64,000 nt of DNA from Nymphaea colorata. Lineage: Eukaryota > Streptophyta > Magnoliopsida > Nymphaeales > Nymphaeaceae. Below are positions 1 to 14,058 of the stretch, piece by piece. The DNA lies in assembly GCF_008831285.2 (NCBI RefSeq), contig NC_045146.1:9312972-9376971 (forward strand). The letters run 5' to 3'. Each line of letters begins with the position of its first letter. Within the stretch, counting starts at the first letter, position 1. Under the pieces are notes generated by a model. It was given only the letters and a program-made list of their open reading frames with translations. It searched no databases and was not told the origin of the DNA. The position numbers and the translations under genes were made by a program.

Positions 1-1690
1 TCATGATTTTCTTCCACACAGCTGAGATCTGCCTCCCTTGAAAGAAATCTAATAGATTATGGTTAATGAGGTACCTGTCCTTTATCAACCAAGCCCAATG
101 GGAGTTTGAAGTGAGAACTCGACATGCATGGAAGGAAAAGTTGGCTTTGTTAATCTCCTTAATGCTTCAGAGGCCCACTCCACCCTCATCACAAGGGAGA
201 CTAAGCTTTTTCTAGCAAACACAATGGCATGCTCTCGAGTCCTCTAAATCTCACTAAAAGAAGCTGGCACACATCCATTCTATCTTTGCACAAGTATTGG
301 GAGGAAGCTAGACTAAAAGGCTCTAATAGTCAGGGAGGGCCACAAGCATATGCTTCACTAGGCATAATCTACCTGCCAAAGAGAGAATCTTCCTTTTTTA
401 AGTAGTAATTTCTTGCCCAATTTTAATCACTAGGGGCTACCATTGGCGCTCTAGGAGGTCTCCTTGTTGCTGGGGACTATTGAAATAGGTGAAAAAAAGC
501 TTTTTGCTAGACCAACCACACTCTTGTTCCACTTTATCAAGAGTTTGTGCAAATTCGTTAAACTCAAGTACAATACTGTTGGAGGCATTCATAGTTAATC
601 CAACACATTTCCCAAATTCATATAGACATGCTTTTAAGCCCCTAAAGCATTTCCTCTTACTCTGAATAAAAAACAAATTGTAATCAGGGTAAAAGGTAGT
701 AAAGAGAGGAGAGAACAAGTTACACATTTTTCAAGCATGGCTATACCCAGCTTGAATGCGAGACTCTATGGGCCTGGAGAGAATTTTCATAACCAAAATA
801 AACAAATATGGGGACAGAGGGCCCCTCTGCCTGATGCCTTGACATAGGAAAAACCATGCACCTTCTTTCCCATTAATTAACACCACAGTAATGACTGAGG
901 TTACTATGGTCACCACTTTGCTAGTCCACTCAGAATAGAATCCCATATACACCAATGTATTTTCCAAAAACATTCAATGAACATAGGCATAGGCTTTGTT
1001 GAGATTGATTTTAACACAACAACCTTGCTCTTCCCTTGATTAGTGGTGTGGATAGCTTCCAAACTAAGCATGAAACTGTCTTGAATACATCTTCCTTGCA
1101 CAAATGCATGCTGATTATCTAAGAGGATGTGACTTAGGATGGGATGCAACCTTAGGATTATAATACACGTGATAAAATTTAGGAGGTTGTTGTAAAGATA
1201 AATTGGCCTGAACTTGTCCATCCTGTTCGCACCCTTCTCCTTAAGGATGAACACAACGTGGGTCTGCTAGTCACAAAAAATTGTTAATGGCTGGCCAACA
1301 TGTCCCCTATTACCCATCTAGCCCTGGCGTAGCATCTTTGTTAGACTTTAAGACTACCCATTTGATAACCTAGGATATAACAAGCTTACAAAGCATCAAA
1401 GTTTCATCACAAAAAACAATAGGACTGGAAGCAATGTCTCGGGAGGAGGAAGCCCATAGAATTCCTCCATAGAATCACTACTACCCAGAAGGTCTAAAAT
1501 AAAGAAATGCTAGCATCAGATATCTTTAAGATGTCATAAACTGTTTGTCCATCAAAAAACAAGTTGATATTTTTCTTTGTTATTTGGCCCTTGACCTGCG
1601 CATGAAAAATTCCATGTTTTGGTTGTCATCTTAAAGATATTTGAGTCTAGATTTTTTTTTTCCATGAACTTCTCACAATTGAGAAGTTTG
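1..1690 (-). mobile_element. Decayed LINE (non-LTR retrotransposon), 3' part of ORF2
   Basis: On the minus strand the stretch reads as a broken LINE reverse transcriptase in family order. Near 1620-1560 is FFHAQVKGQITKKN (before the RT). Near 1240-1070 come MDKFRPIYLYNNLL and NQHAFVQGRCIQDS. Near 830-770 is RQRGPLSPYLFILVMKILSR, and near 620-580 LYEFGKCVGLTMNASNS. Below 200 is KEINKANFSFHACRVL, typical of the region after the RT. Frames change between about 1000 and 730 and stops occur. The expected catalytic Y/F-A-D-D box reads YPDYN near 690, so the enzyme would be inactive. The copy is cut by the window start. Family assignment is secure; the upper boundary is approximate. Confidence 0.85.
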
Positions 1691-4600
1691 ATGAGCTCTA
1701 GGTTGAGAAGATGCTGTTTACCAACATTTCCACCACCAATGCTCAGGTCCTTTTAGGATACTAGTGAGTAGCGATATCAGGAATATCCCCCTCTTGCATC
1801 AGGTGGTATCGACATGGATCATCACACTGCATATTACATTCATCTAAAGCCATCTCCTCCTCCTTTTCTGCATTGATACTCTAGATTACTAGAGAGCTTA
1901 TGGCTAGTGAACCCAACTCTCTCTATGATCCTTAACAAAGCAAGAAAAACCCCTAGCATACGGTCTCTTTCCTCCAATTAGAAAAGATTTTTGACCAACT
2001 AAATCATTTAAAGTAGACTTATAATTTAAATTTCACTAAAGAAGAAGTGGAAAAAGGAAAAACATTTGAAATTGGTTAAATAGAGTTACCTCAGGCTAGA
2101 TAGAAAGAGCATTATCCCCATATGAAACCCCTAGCTCATTACGTGGGAAGACAAAAGAAAACATGGTTCATTTTAAAGTTTTTGTGCAATTCATCTCTTC
2201 CTCCCTAAGGACCTAATCTGAGCCCTATCCGATCTTACCTAGTATTGATGGTTATAGGGAGTTTTACAGAAAGATTGGGATAAAATTTTTAAACACAAAT
2301 GTATTAAAATTTCAAAAGGCAAATATTTAGAGCCCTTGGGAGAACTCGAATTTAGGAATTGTAACATAGAGATGGCCGATCTAATCGATTCGGCAAAACA
2401 AAAGTTTACTTGGTCAATTCAAAGAACCGATTCAACTAAATTAAGATATGATTCCTTTGGCCCGAGATTGATTCAATCAAACTTCACATCAAAGCTGATC
2501 TCTCAAAAGAGGATTTTTCCATTCCTAGTTCAGATCTGAGAGAGAGAAAGAGAAATCCACATTAAAACACTTGAAAGAGGGAGACCAAGTGAGGGAAAAT
2601 GCCATTGAAGGAAGGGTAAAGTGAAAAATAAAATGATATGAACACCCAAATATCTAGCTTTGTTATTGAGTTGATCTTTGGAATAAATATCTCTAGACGA
2701 TTTTGATATCTATTTAAAACCTACCACAATATCACCCCCACCTTTTACCAAATTCCTCAAAAAATGGTGAAAGTGGTGACTTGCAAAAAAATTTGGGGTG
2801 TATGTATCAATTCATATAATTTCATCCCCAAACAAAAGAAATTTTACTTGGAGACCCTTTCATCCATCCTCTCCTTCATCCTCCTAATTCCTTTACTAAT
2901 GGCCACTCATTTGTTCCTCTCCGATCAGTTAATCCAGTTCATAGGCTCATCCATTTTATCGTGGTTGCCCTTCACTTCCTCTACATGGCAATTAATTTCC
3001 ACCTCTGTATGCCCAACTACCATTAAGGTCAGCCTTTGTTCATTTCTCACTTCACTTCAGTTTAATTTCCATTTCTTTTGTTGTTTGTGTGTATGCTACA
3101 AAGATAACCTAATAGAATTGATTGAGCAATGGAGGATGCTCCAGAACTTTGAAGCAAAATTATCTATCTTAATTACTATGTCCTCCAACCAGAACTTGTT
3201 ACCAATTGTCTCAATGGAGGTTTCCTTTGAAAGGTAAATTGTCCTTCTCCTTAGCATAACCAATCTGCATCTTGTGCAATTACCGACAATTAAGTTTTGG
3301 TCATAGATTCGTTTTGGACGGAGAAAAATGGATTGTTATCTTCCTTTTCAATAGAGACATAAAACAATTAGTTTGATTATGGTTTTTGCAATTTCTTAAC
3401 CCTAACCATTCAAACATTTACATGTCTACAGTGTTCCCCAACTTTATATTTTATGCTCATGTTGTTGCTTTAGCTTTGCTTTCACTTTTTGCTTCCAAGA
3501 ATATTCACTTTTTGCTTGAAAATTGTGGCTTCATATTTCCTACTGCATGTTTTGGCGGCTCTTCAAGTATATGGTTCATGTTACCTGATTTAAATATCAT
3601 GCCACCCGCTTCTTAGTCAAAATGATATGATTGTTTTAAGAGCATAATGATAGTGTAAATAGTTGAACTATTGATATTTGATTGCATGCTCTTAGTTATT
3701 GGATCAATGTTTATATTTACTTTCCTTATATCCAAACATGTTAGTTCGAGTGCCGACATTGCCCAATATAATTGACTCTCCATTCTATTGCATCCATCCT
3801 CTGAATGAATTGTTTCACCTTGTAAGAATCTCAAATTTTCCACTATGGAAAATGACCATTTTACCCATCATGATGTGATTTTTATACTAAGTCTTCCAAA
3901 AGCATTTCAAAGGTAGCAGTAGTTCATTCAAACCAAGGCCATACTTATCACATTTAAGCACCTGATGCCTAGAATACATATGAGCCTACTAGATTGTTTC
4001 CACCTTACCAAATGACAATTATGCCCCTGAACTCAACATTTTGCCCATAAACTTTAGAAAGACCCAAGAACCATGAGAATGAAACCAGCCCAATTAGGAT
4101 GGTTGTCACCTCTATAGGTCTTCTAGAGCCGTTAGAGTCAGCCTATCAGCTTTACCTTAGCACAAACCATCTTAGTTTAGCCCAAAGCAGCTCACTAAAC
4201 TAGATCACCTGCCATTTACAAATCATTAGGACACTTTTAGACTTGGCTGAGCTCAAGTTAGGATCAACTCAATGCAACCTTAGTAAAACCTGAGTTATTT
4301 TCAGTTGTATCATCTAGATTTCTATTTTAAATTGATATGTCTAATCGCACTGTCTCACTATTTCTCTTATTTGGTAAGATCCAAGCTCCATTTGAGTTCA
4401 ACCAAACTACCCCATCTTGTACTAGGTGGGATCATATTCTTTAATGATGGATCTAAACATCTTTAGCTCAGTTAGAGCTCACTCTTTTCGAATTGAGTTC
4501 AATTGCATTTTTACAAATTTACTAAGGGTTATCTAGTTCAAGACATGATACTCACTACCCAGCTCAACTTCTAATTTCATTTCTAATCAATCCAAAATTC

Positions 4601-7600
4601 AATTTTTTAGTTTCTTTTGCTGATTTGTAAATAGATATGCTTCACTAGAGTATTTTTTTAGTTCAGTTTGGGTTGGTGAGCCTTAAATCATGTTTTCTCA
4701 ATTTCTCCTTCATGATCTCTATGAAATGAGTCATTTTGATACCTGTGGTTTGATAAAAAATACATTTTTGAAGGAGAAAATGATGGAATTTTGCCCTAAA
4801 ACTTGGCATGCACTTATATCCTTACCCAGTCCATGGTGTGGCAGGTTCATTATGCCCACATGACCCACAAAATCTAGTTTTCATGCTAGGGATAAAACTA
4901 TCCTTTTTCCATACATATATTACTTCTTCATGAACCTAAGTTTGATGTCACATACACCTAAGTTAGGCATAGAGGACCTCAGAGCCAAACCTAATGGACT
5001 CTGACCTGCACAAAATCTACCTTGAACCAGAACTGAACCTAGATTCAGGTTAATAAAACCTATGTCTAGCCTAAGCCTAGAGCTTGGTCTAGCCTAGATC
5101 ATGTTGTTCACACTAAGTCTGGTCCCAGCTATCCAGGATTGAGCCTTTATAGGGGACACCCAATTCTACTTCCCTGACCTAGATCTTTCCATCAATTTCT
5201 TGATCATTGATATGTATCCAGTCAGATTTATGTCTCATTTCTAGATCACTAAACTGAGATCTTAAACCCAAATCAAGCATCATATCCAGATTGATATACT
5301 AGAACTTTATGTCTGCATACAAAATTTCTTTAAAAGGAACCATGAGTGCAACCTTAGTGGAAAATATTGACTCGCCTCCATTTTGATTGAAATGGTTCTA
5401 CCGGTTTTGTCAGTAGGAGGTCCTAGCACCTTTACTAGAGGTAATCAATCTAAGGTCCAAAACAACTATGCCTAATGCTTAAAATTCTAAATGTTATGTT
5501 TCAACCCTAAGGAATCACATATAAAGAATATGTATATGAACCTGTCTAAAATGAAATTGATTATTTAATAGTTAAAAGGGACCATCAGGGCATCAGCCAT
5601 AACATGCCCGTAGTGCTCATATCATCATTGGGTCATGACACACAATGTACATCTATATGATGTATTACTATTTATATTTGACATAAGAAATTAGACAAAG
5701 AATTATGATTGGAACTTGATTGTCGTGAAATTAAACATTGGATTTGGAAATCATGTTTGGGACATTAGGACAAAACATTTGTATATGCCTAGAAAATAGT
5801 ATTTGAAATATGATTTTAGCAATGAAGTTGGAAGATAGAATTTGAAATCAAGTTATGAACTTAGTTGGAAGTTAGAATCTGAAATCAAGTTAAGATGTTT
5901 GAACTTAAAAATTAGAATTGAAAAACAAAAGCTTGTTTAGAAATAGTTGGAAGGCATGACGTTTGCAACTATTCCCTAAAAGATGCTGATTCATTTGACC
6001 TTCTCTAAATTGGAAGATTCATTTAACAACCTTGATAGTGCCAAACCCACATCTATTTGTAATAAGGAGGTACATGTACGTGATGGCATTCATGTTAAAC
6101 AAGTGAGGAGATGTAAATCAAGTGTGTGCTTGCATAACAAACCATTTCACTCAATTATAATGCAAAAATAAATTAGATGCAATGCAAAAGTAATGTAGAA
6201 CATCACATAACAAGGATATTAAAGGGTACCAAAAAATGGGCAATGTATTTAATTCGGGATTACTTAACAACATGGTAATGTCACCAAGAGTTATCCTAAT
6301 GTGCATAATTTGTTTCCTTCAAAGACTCATAGAATCTTGGTAAATGTATGATCCTAAGTGAACTATTATGATAAAATGTTATGCCACACAAAAGAATGTA
6401 TAGAATCATAATTTGCAAGCAATATAACAAAGAAAACCTTAAAACATGTGGAGAGAATCTAAGCAAGTACTATGGGACCCTAAAATATATACAAAGTGCT
6501 CCTGAGCATGATTAAGACTCAATTTTCTAAACTTGTTATGTAATCTGCTCAAGGCAGAACATAAATAACAAGTAAAGGGATGTGGCCAAATAGACTACCA
6601 AATGATATGAAACTTCATAAATCCTATCTACCTATATTGGAAGTACCTAATCTAGTGCTATCATGAAAATAATTAGCCTAAAATGTGAACGAGAAGGAAA
6701 AACATGCATTAGTCTACCTACAATACGAAACATAACATGGCATGCACCATTCAACGAACATGATTTTTTATCCTTGATTATAACAAAAGAGATCTAATGT
6801 ACCATGTATTTTAAATGCCTAAACAAAGGTGGACTACACATGTTAGGATCCATATTCCACTAAAACAAGGATTGCGTGTCAAATTGAGAAATCAAAACTT
6901 GAATTTTCGCAAAACTGTAAAACAAAAAACTTGACTCAACAGTTAACTTCGGATGAGTGAAAGACATAGCGGACAACAAGGGTTTTAGCTTCAATTAGCT
7001 ATGGAGACTACCTACATAAACTAAAAACTAGGTTGGGTGTTGGTTTTACAAAATTAACTTGTATTTAGATTAGGTATGCACAAAAACATTGAATAGAAAG
7101 TACAAAATTCTGTAGAATAGAAATGACAGGTTGGTAAACAACCTACTTTGAGTTAACTAAAATCATATCAAATCTTCTCGATTTGAGTTGAGATTTGGTA
7201 GTTAAGCTCTATGCATAATAAAGAATCAGACCCACATAACGTATTTGAGAAACATGGACGGGTTAAAAGTTATGACATGCTGAACATAGAGTAGAAATTT
7301 GATTATCGTAGAAATAGCATAAAGCTGTGTTCATCCGGCTTATTTCAAGATGCAATTTGATTATGCAAACAGACGTCTTTAGGTTTGAAATATTGGACTT
7401 TAAATTATGCAAACAAACAATCATTTTCAATTTAAAATATTAGAAAACTATTTCTGAACAAAAATTTATAGCATGAGAAACTTAAAAAGAAACTATTTTT
7501 CTAAGAAATGCAGAAATTTATGATAGAAACTTGTTCGACTTTTCTGATTCAAAAACCTATCAAATCACCTTGGATTGGGCTGAAAATTGTTGTAGACAAA

Positions 7601-7811
7601 CTAGACATAGCATGAGACCTATAGCCCTTAGGGAATGACAATTGGAGTGGTAGAAGTTGACTTGTTGATTTTCAAAGTTAACGAGCTTTCATGACCTATT
7701 TTCTGCAATCTAAAAATTGCAGCAAATAGGTTTTAGAAAGATGTAAATGGTAGAGCAAAACAAATTAAATACTGATGAAATTTGTTGAGGAGTAACTAGA
7801 CAGAGGGAATT
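1691..7811. other. Gene-free stretch
   Basis: No supported gene. Open frames at 2336-2539, 2764-3237, 3386-3616 and 5983-6171 have no recognisable motif and the base composition of non-coding DNA. There is a short local repeat of GAAATCAAGTTA-like words at 5845-5900. No element termini were identified. Old, unrecognisable repeat sequence is likely. Confidence 0.5.
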
Positions 7812-9034
7812 TTTTTATGCTTGTATCTGAGGCTTATGAGGTGTGTGAGATATATTGATTCTTGCTGTCCTCTTGTCTCTCGCTCGCAGACTGTTATTAT
7901 TGTCTTCATTAGTTTAAATTTGTTTCCTATTGTTTGGTTGTTTGGGTTGCAACTGTACTTGATTATGCTTATGACCTAACTTATGTTATTTCATTGTCTA
8001 TAACTTCGCTTTCTGCTTAGAATTTTCCTTGAGTGTTCCCTGATTGCAATTCCATTTCGTTTGATTTTACATTGTGGCTGTGCATTACTATTTTATGAGA
8101 TAGAAAACCATTTACATGCAATGCATCTGATTAAATTTACTAAACAATCTAGTGTATATTTTTAGGTCTTTAGCTTATAGCTAGCTTTCCGGTTAACATT
8201 TATTTTTCTTTTGTGAAAAAGACTTTGCAGAAATTATGAATCAAAACCATCTTTTACTTCAGTTCTTGATGCATCATGCTGTGAAAGAATCTCTTATTTG
8301 TGATGCCACATGATTTTTCATGTAATTATGCTTATTATCTTCATGTGATATTTCAATTTTTTAGTGCAGTACTTTCCATCTGCTCTTGTTGCACTTGGTA
8401 GCATGAGATTTGTGCATGGAGTGGACTCAGAAACTGGAATCATGGGCATCGGCTACCCAACTGCCCTTTGGCTATATAACTAAGCTGGCATAATTATCCT
8501 CATGTGGGTATTCTATCATAAGACATGAACCATTATCCTTAACCATTCACTTGACAAGCAAAAAGTATTTTAAGCTATCACGTTAGTGTGGGTGCACCAT
8601 TCTTTGCCAAAAAAAAATAAAAAATAAAAATAAAGAAAGGAAAAATGAGGGGTCCCATTGGGTGGAGGAGTTCTATGGTCTTGTGGGAGACGACATAGGT
8701 GAAACGAAACGTAGCAGTGCAACCTACATTTCCTTTTTAATTTCAAGTGACGGCAGCTTTTTTAATATGTTTCAAAGTGATATCAAATCACATATAAATG
8801 CTTCTCTAAACATAAGTAAGCTAAGCGTGGGAGAAGAACTCTCAATGCTAAGGGTATTGTTGAGGACATACCCATTGCGAGCGGTAGAATATTGGGTAAA
8901 AATTAAGAAGCGTAGAATGTGATAAACAAATGAAGATGCAATGGACCAAAATCACCATTTCAAGCTTTAAAATGCCTATTTTAAAGGTGAAATGGACCTT
9001 TGAATTGTGAAGCACAATTTCAATTAATCCTTCA
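7812..9034 (+). repeat. Left arm of a very long inverted repeat
   Basis: This 1.2-kb stretch reappears in reverse complement at 14059-14790 plus 20924-21332. Shared landmarks in order are ATGCTTGTATCTGAGGC near 7825, a T-rich intron-like stretch, CATGGGCATCGGCTACCC near 8445, and CACAATTTCAATTAATCC near 9012. The arms differ by scattered substitutions and small indels, so the duplication is not recent. The outer ends match through TTTTTTATGCTTG and then diverge. No clear target duplication was found outside the arms. Confidence 0.85.
8370..8483 (+). pseudogene. Possible terminal exon fragment inside the inverted repeat
   Basis: After a pyrimidine-rich stretch ending in TTAGTGCAG at 8361-8369, a 37-codon frame runs to TAA at 8481-8483. 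It includes GSMRFVHGVDSETGIMGIG and ends ALWLYN. The right arm carries the same stretch on the minus strand near 14540-14650, with a change and a frame slip near the end. Better conservation here than in surrounding arm sequence hints at a captured exon. The protein is not recognised, and it may be chance. Confidence 0.25.
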
Positions 9035-11575
9035 GCCTATTGAAATTCTCCTCGGTTGACAGATGTTCGAGGTAAAGGACTAAATTTAAGGGTCTGAACT
9101 ATAACTAGTCTTCAATTTGCCTGATGTCCGCCAAAATTTGCTCGCAGGTGATCACATATATTGTTGTTGTTGTTAGGAATATGGGCATGTTTTTCTAGGA
9201 AAATTTTCGGTAAGTGTTTTTTGGGAAGTTTCAAAAATACAATCTTACAAATTTTGAAAAAATGAAATGTTCTAAAAACTAAAAAAAGATAAAATAAACT
9301 TTAAACTAATACAAAGGTGAAAAGTTCATCAAAGTCGTCAAAATGTCATGCAAGTATAGTGAATATAAGATATTCATTTTTGTCGATATTTTTTAATATA
9401 CATAGAAAAATATGTGACAATTAAAAGCAAAATCTAAATTATAAAAATAATAAAAAAAGATACAACTGGTAATCATAAAACCGATTGAGAGAGAGAGACC
9501 TAAGCGATAAGTGGCCGTGCATGAGGCGTGCACCTCACATGAGAGTGGTAACGTTTTATTGCTATTCTCCAATTGGCAGATCCACCAGTGATTTGAATCA
9601 CAGCTATAGGTAGATATAGGTGCTACACGATATAGCCGCGGCGGAGACCACTGTTTTAGTTCTATAGCGATGACCGTGTCACCGGTATAAGCTGGCACTG
9701 GCAACGAAAATAGTCACCGGTATAGATCTACACCCTTCCAATGACCACTGATATAGATCAGTTCCGGGCATGATGATCACCGGTATAAATTGGACATTCT
9801 GATTTCACCCTAAACAGACAAAAATAAAATTTACACCTCGCAATACCACTCTTGTAAGTTCTGATAAAAATTTCAAACTTTTTAAATAGCAAGATCACAT
9901 GATCTAGAGGTACTCACGAGATGGATTCTTTGTACAGCATAAGCCACAGTTTTAGTATACTAAATGTTCAATAGATTTTAAAATTTGTGATTGGTTTCAA
10001 GTGAGAAGGTGCAGCATTGCTGCTATCGGTGCCAATCGACGAAAAAAAATATAACTATGTGATAAAAAATAGAAAAATGATAGAACTGAATTACAAATAG
10101 ACATATAGAAAGAGAGACCTGGGCGATATGCAGGCACCTGAGTCACAGCCACAACCTGCGTGCTTCTTAAATAATAATGGTAATATGTATTGCTGGACTT
10201 GTGTCTTGTTATAGTAGCATATACCAGTAAAAGGCCCAACAAATGAAATTTTATTTTAAAATAACAAAAAATATTACCGATACATGTGGTAGCTCTTGAC
10301 ACATTTTAATTTCTATATATAAATAGAAACTACATTCTAATTTTATAATTCTAAACGATCTCAATACCAGTTGATTTATAAAATATTACAAAGCTAGATG
10401 AGACAAAATTCAAAATCAAGCGTCTCAATAATAATGAGCTCAAAAATAAAAATGCTTATGTATATATCTACACACACAAACACGCATAGACATATATATA
10501 CACACATTTATTTTTGAGATATATTGATTCTTTATTTCAACTTGTTTCTTTCATTTTCTCGCATGCTCTTTCTTTCTTTCTTTTTTTAGCTGATGTGCAT
10601 TGATATGACAACTTAGCTTTTTCATGATGAATAAAGAAAGTGATCTAGGAGGCATCCTTACCTGGAATAAAGGGGCTAAATTACCAGCATAGTACAAGCT
10701 ACGAAGTGGCGATGGTAAAACTAATTAGGACGGTTCAAGCAACCACAAATAACTTTTCAGTGTTGAACAAACCCGGCCAAAATTGGACCGCTAGGGAGCA
10801 GAGTACCGTGGACAATGCTTACGACGCTCCCCAAGTGTAACAATGCAACTTTCCAAGTGTGTGTGTATAAGTTCTTTATATCTTTATTTAACGGAATTGA
10901 ATATTTAGCAATTAATAAAAACGAAAAGCACATTGCTAGTTAATAGCTTTGAGAGTGCATGCCTCCTTACAAGAAGCTGCAAAGCACACTATGATCTCAA
11001 ATCAAGCTCACACATATAAATATATACATTTCAGAAACAAGCATTGCACACATTATTCTTGTTTATATGTAGCCAAAAGAATATGAAACATGTTATTGAA
11101 TCCCATCACGGTCAGTTTCTCTCAGTCGCGCTGCTACATTTCCACACCATCAGCAATTCTCTCCGTCTCTCTCTCTCTCTTTGTTCTCTTTTTTTTTTTA
11201 ATTTTGATAAAAAAAATTAGCTAAACATGATTGCTCTCGTTACCAAAAAAAAAAACTTGCTATACGACGTGTACTTGCAGATAAGATTCGTGTTCTCGGC
11301 GATAACTAATTTATTTCAGTGAATATATTCACCGGTATGGCACTCACCGCTATAGATATCCTTTAAAACTTCCCATCCGCTTGGAAAAAAAAATTATCGG
11401 GCTTTTCAATTTCCCTTTTTCTCATGCGAGCGGTCGTTCTCCCCAAAAGGGTCTCTAGTGATCATTTTCGCTGGAGCCGTGCTGGAGATATCTAGGTTCT
11501 CGATCCTTGCTGGGAGACATTGTCTTCTGCCTGCTCGATCATCACAGTCGTGTGAAATATCTCAGAATCCATGTG

Positions 11576-11610
<35 letters not shown>

Positions 11611-14058
11611 CAAGCTTTTACAGTTTTACTGCGCGACAGAGATTAAAATGAAAAACGAAAAGTGTCACCCTAATCTGTTTCTTAAGAGGCTTTTGCCGTG
11701 CTTGTAATATGTCTGATTTCTCTAATTGCGTGCCCTAACTTCACACGTTTTCGTGGGATTTGGAGAAGAAAGTGAATTAACCCGTGAGGTTGAAAAATGG
11801 GTGGATTTTGCGACCTACATTGTCAAAACATTTAATCTTATTCTCTAATAATCTGTTAAAGTCTAGCTAATCTCTGATTTTGCAAGGTCATTTATCAGTT
11901 ATGTAATCAATTTGATTTTCTTCGTCTTTTTCTCCTATCCAAATCTATATAGTATTTACTACTGGTCAATGGATTACCGTGGAAAGGGAATGTAATGAAG
12001 TTTTGAAACCTTTTATATAGGTCATGCAGAACACGTGCATCTTACGCAATCTATATAGTTCAGCAATCCATACATAATAAATTTTATGGAACAACCGAGG
12101 TGGCATCTGAAAATCCAAAAGAAAAGTCACTTTGCTACTTGGACCACCAAGCTGCCATCATTTGACAATGGTCCTATATACTGGTTTTCTAGAAAACCTT
12201 ACAACGTTGATTCCTTTCAATGCAATGGAGCTGCATACTTGAGAATATAGAGGGGCAAATTGGTAACTAAGGTTCAGGGCAGCTCTCTCAATGGCATTTG
12301 ACAGGTCTACATATTTGCAAATGCAAACATCATAACCGCAGACACCCAGAGAACTTTCCTTGCAGCACACCTTTGCGTATGTCATTCACAATGGGAAACG
12401 AACAAGGCTGTATAAAATGGAGGTACTCATGCTTTTATGACTTCCTTGCTTTTGTCTGAATGTACACACATTCTGTGCATGTGTATGCTCATTCACGTTT
12501 AAAACTTTAGTCCAGTATTTCGAAACAGAAAGAAAGCAGCAACTCTATTTTATTTTAGTTAACCCAGATCTGTAAATTGGCAACTATTTCCCAGCTAATC
12601 AGTAGAATACAGATAAAAATATTCATTATATTCATCCCAATATCTGTTCTATGCTGACCAATAAGGTTAGCCTATCATATTGGTGAACAAGCCCAAGTTT
12701 TACCCCCGTTCCACGCAATCTAACAGAGGGAATATTGTAGGCATGAAGGTGGTGGGGGTCGAACTAAGAAATTAGCAAAAACAGTGATAGTCGCTGAAAT
12801 GCTTTGTAGAGGGAAAGAAAAATCCCACTAAGTTCTATACTTTGTAGATTTCATCAACCATAATATCACCCTATACAACTCCATTAATATGAACAGTGGT
12901 AGTGGCTGAAATATGCACTTCATGGTAGCGTTCTTTGTCTAACAACTAGGTGAAAAACTTCATGGGTTCAACATCAATCATGACAGGAAAAATCCCCAAG
13001 TATTTTCATAGATTTGACCATGGAACATCATGGTCAAGCATGTGGAATCTATAGTGCTTACTAAATATATGCACTTCACCTAGCTGATAGATTCTGGAAG
13101 ACAGTTATGCAGGAAGATGATGGCTTACCTTTGTCAACAGTTGCACAACAACTCAGATGCTTGAGGAGACAAATAGGTTAATCACAAAACCCTGATGATT
13201 GACGTAAATGGAAATTTCCTAATAATGTGAATGTTGTGAATGACTAGTCCAAAAAATAGGTGGTACTAGGACATGTCAACTCTCTTTGTTGCACTTGTAG
13301 CTTGTTTTCACAAGCGATTTTTTTTATTTTCAATTTGTAATTATTCTACTCTTTCAACTTCAAAATACCTCGAACAATGCTTTTTTTGCCTAATGATAAA
13401 TAAATGCTACCCAAATATTGATGTAAATAGTTTTTCAGTTAGTCAATAAATGTCTTCATGAAGAGTAGTCAATGCCAGTGAAGATGAAAACCTATGCGTC
13501 AATTTTCATCACCAAGAGCGTTAATGTCTTCCCCAAGTTGCTTAGGTGCATTATTAACAACTATAGAAAGATGTATTTATTGACAAGTCATTTGCAGGAT
13601 TTGCTTGCATCAATCTCTTCCACCATGATATAGCCACAACTCTAAGGCTTAGGCATAAAGGTAATGGGGATTTATAGAGAAAAGAGAAAAATCAATGTTT
13701 ATGTGGTACTATACGTGGACAGACGATAAACTATTTTTGCACACAATTGATCAGGTCTTTCTTGTGGTAGGTATATCGATTTTGTTGGTGTATCGTGCAT
13801 CGTCAATCTGTATTGGTGCATTAGCACGGTTGATGCATGGTAGGTTGACCATTTAAGCTCGCAATGATGCGACTGTGAAGTCACACAAATCTAACAAGTG
13901 ATGATGACAATAATAAGATAACGGGGCAGTTCAACTTCTCGCCGCTTTCACTTACAACTACTTTCTGGCATCAAAGTTGTTGCCTGTCACTAACAATGTA
14001 ATTCGTGTAAAGGTAAAAGCTACCAACTTCATAATTCCTAACTCACATTTCAGCAGGA
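9035..14058. other. Spacer between the inverted repeat arms
   Basis: No gene recognised in 5 kb. Two clusters of a short word close to CACCGGTATAGA or CACCGCTATAGA lie at 9610-9790 and 11325-11365, resembling subterminal repeats of plant DNA transposons. A CT microsatellite lies at 11578-11608 and another CT-rich run at 11160-11185. The stretches at 9480-9560 and 10100-10160 share GAGAGACCTRRGCGATA words. Open frames such as 9393-9704, 9997-10302 and 12158-12385 have no recognisable motifs. Confidence 0.45.
9600..9800. repeat. Cluster of CACCGGTATAG-like words
   Basis: At least four copies of (C)ACCGGTATARA or a one-to-two-base variant occur near 9680, 9713, 9747 and 9778, with a related inverted word (CTATAGCGATGAC) near 9661. 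Two more occur at 11330-11358. Such clustered words in both orientations are typical of subterminal regions of CACTA-type elements, but no CACTA terminus was seen nearby. Confidence 0.4.

Noticed and set aside
2764-3237. 157-codon open frame, plus strand
   Set aside because: No motif, hydrophobic low-complexity composition, no splice or promoter context; consistent with chance in T-rich DNA.
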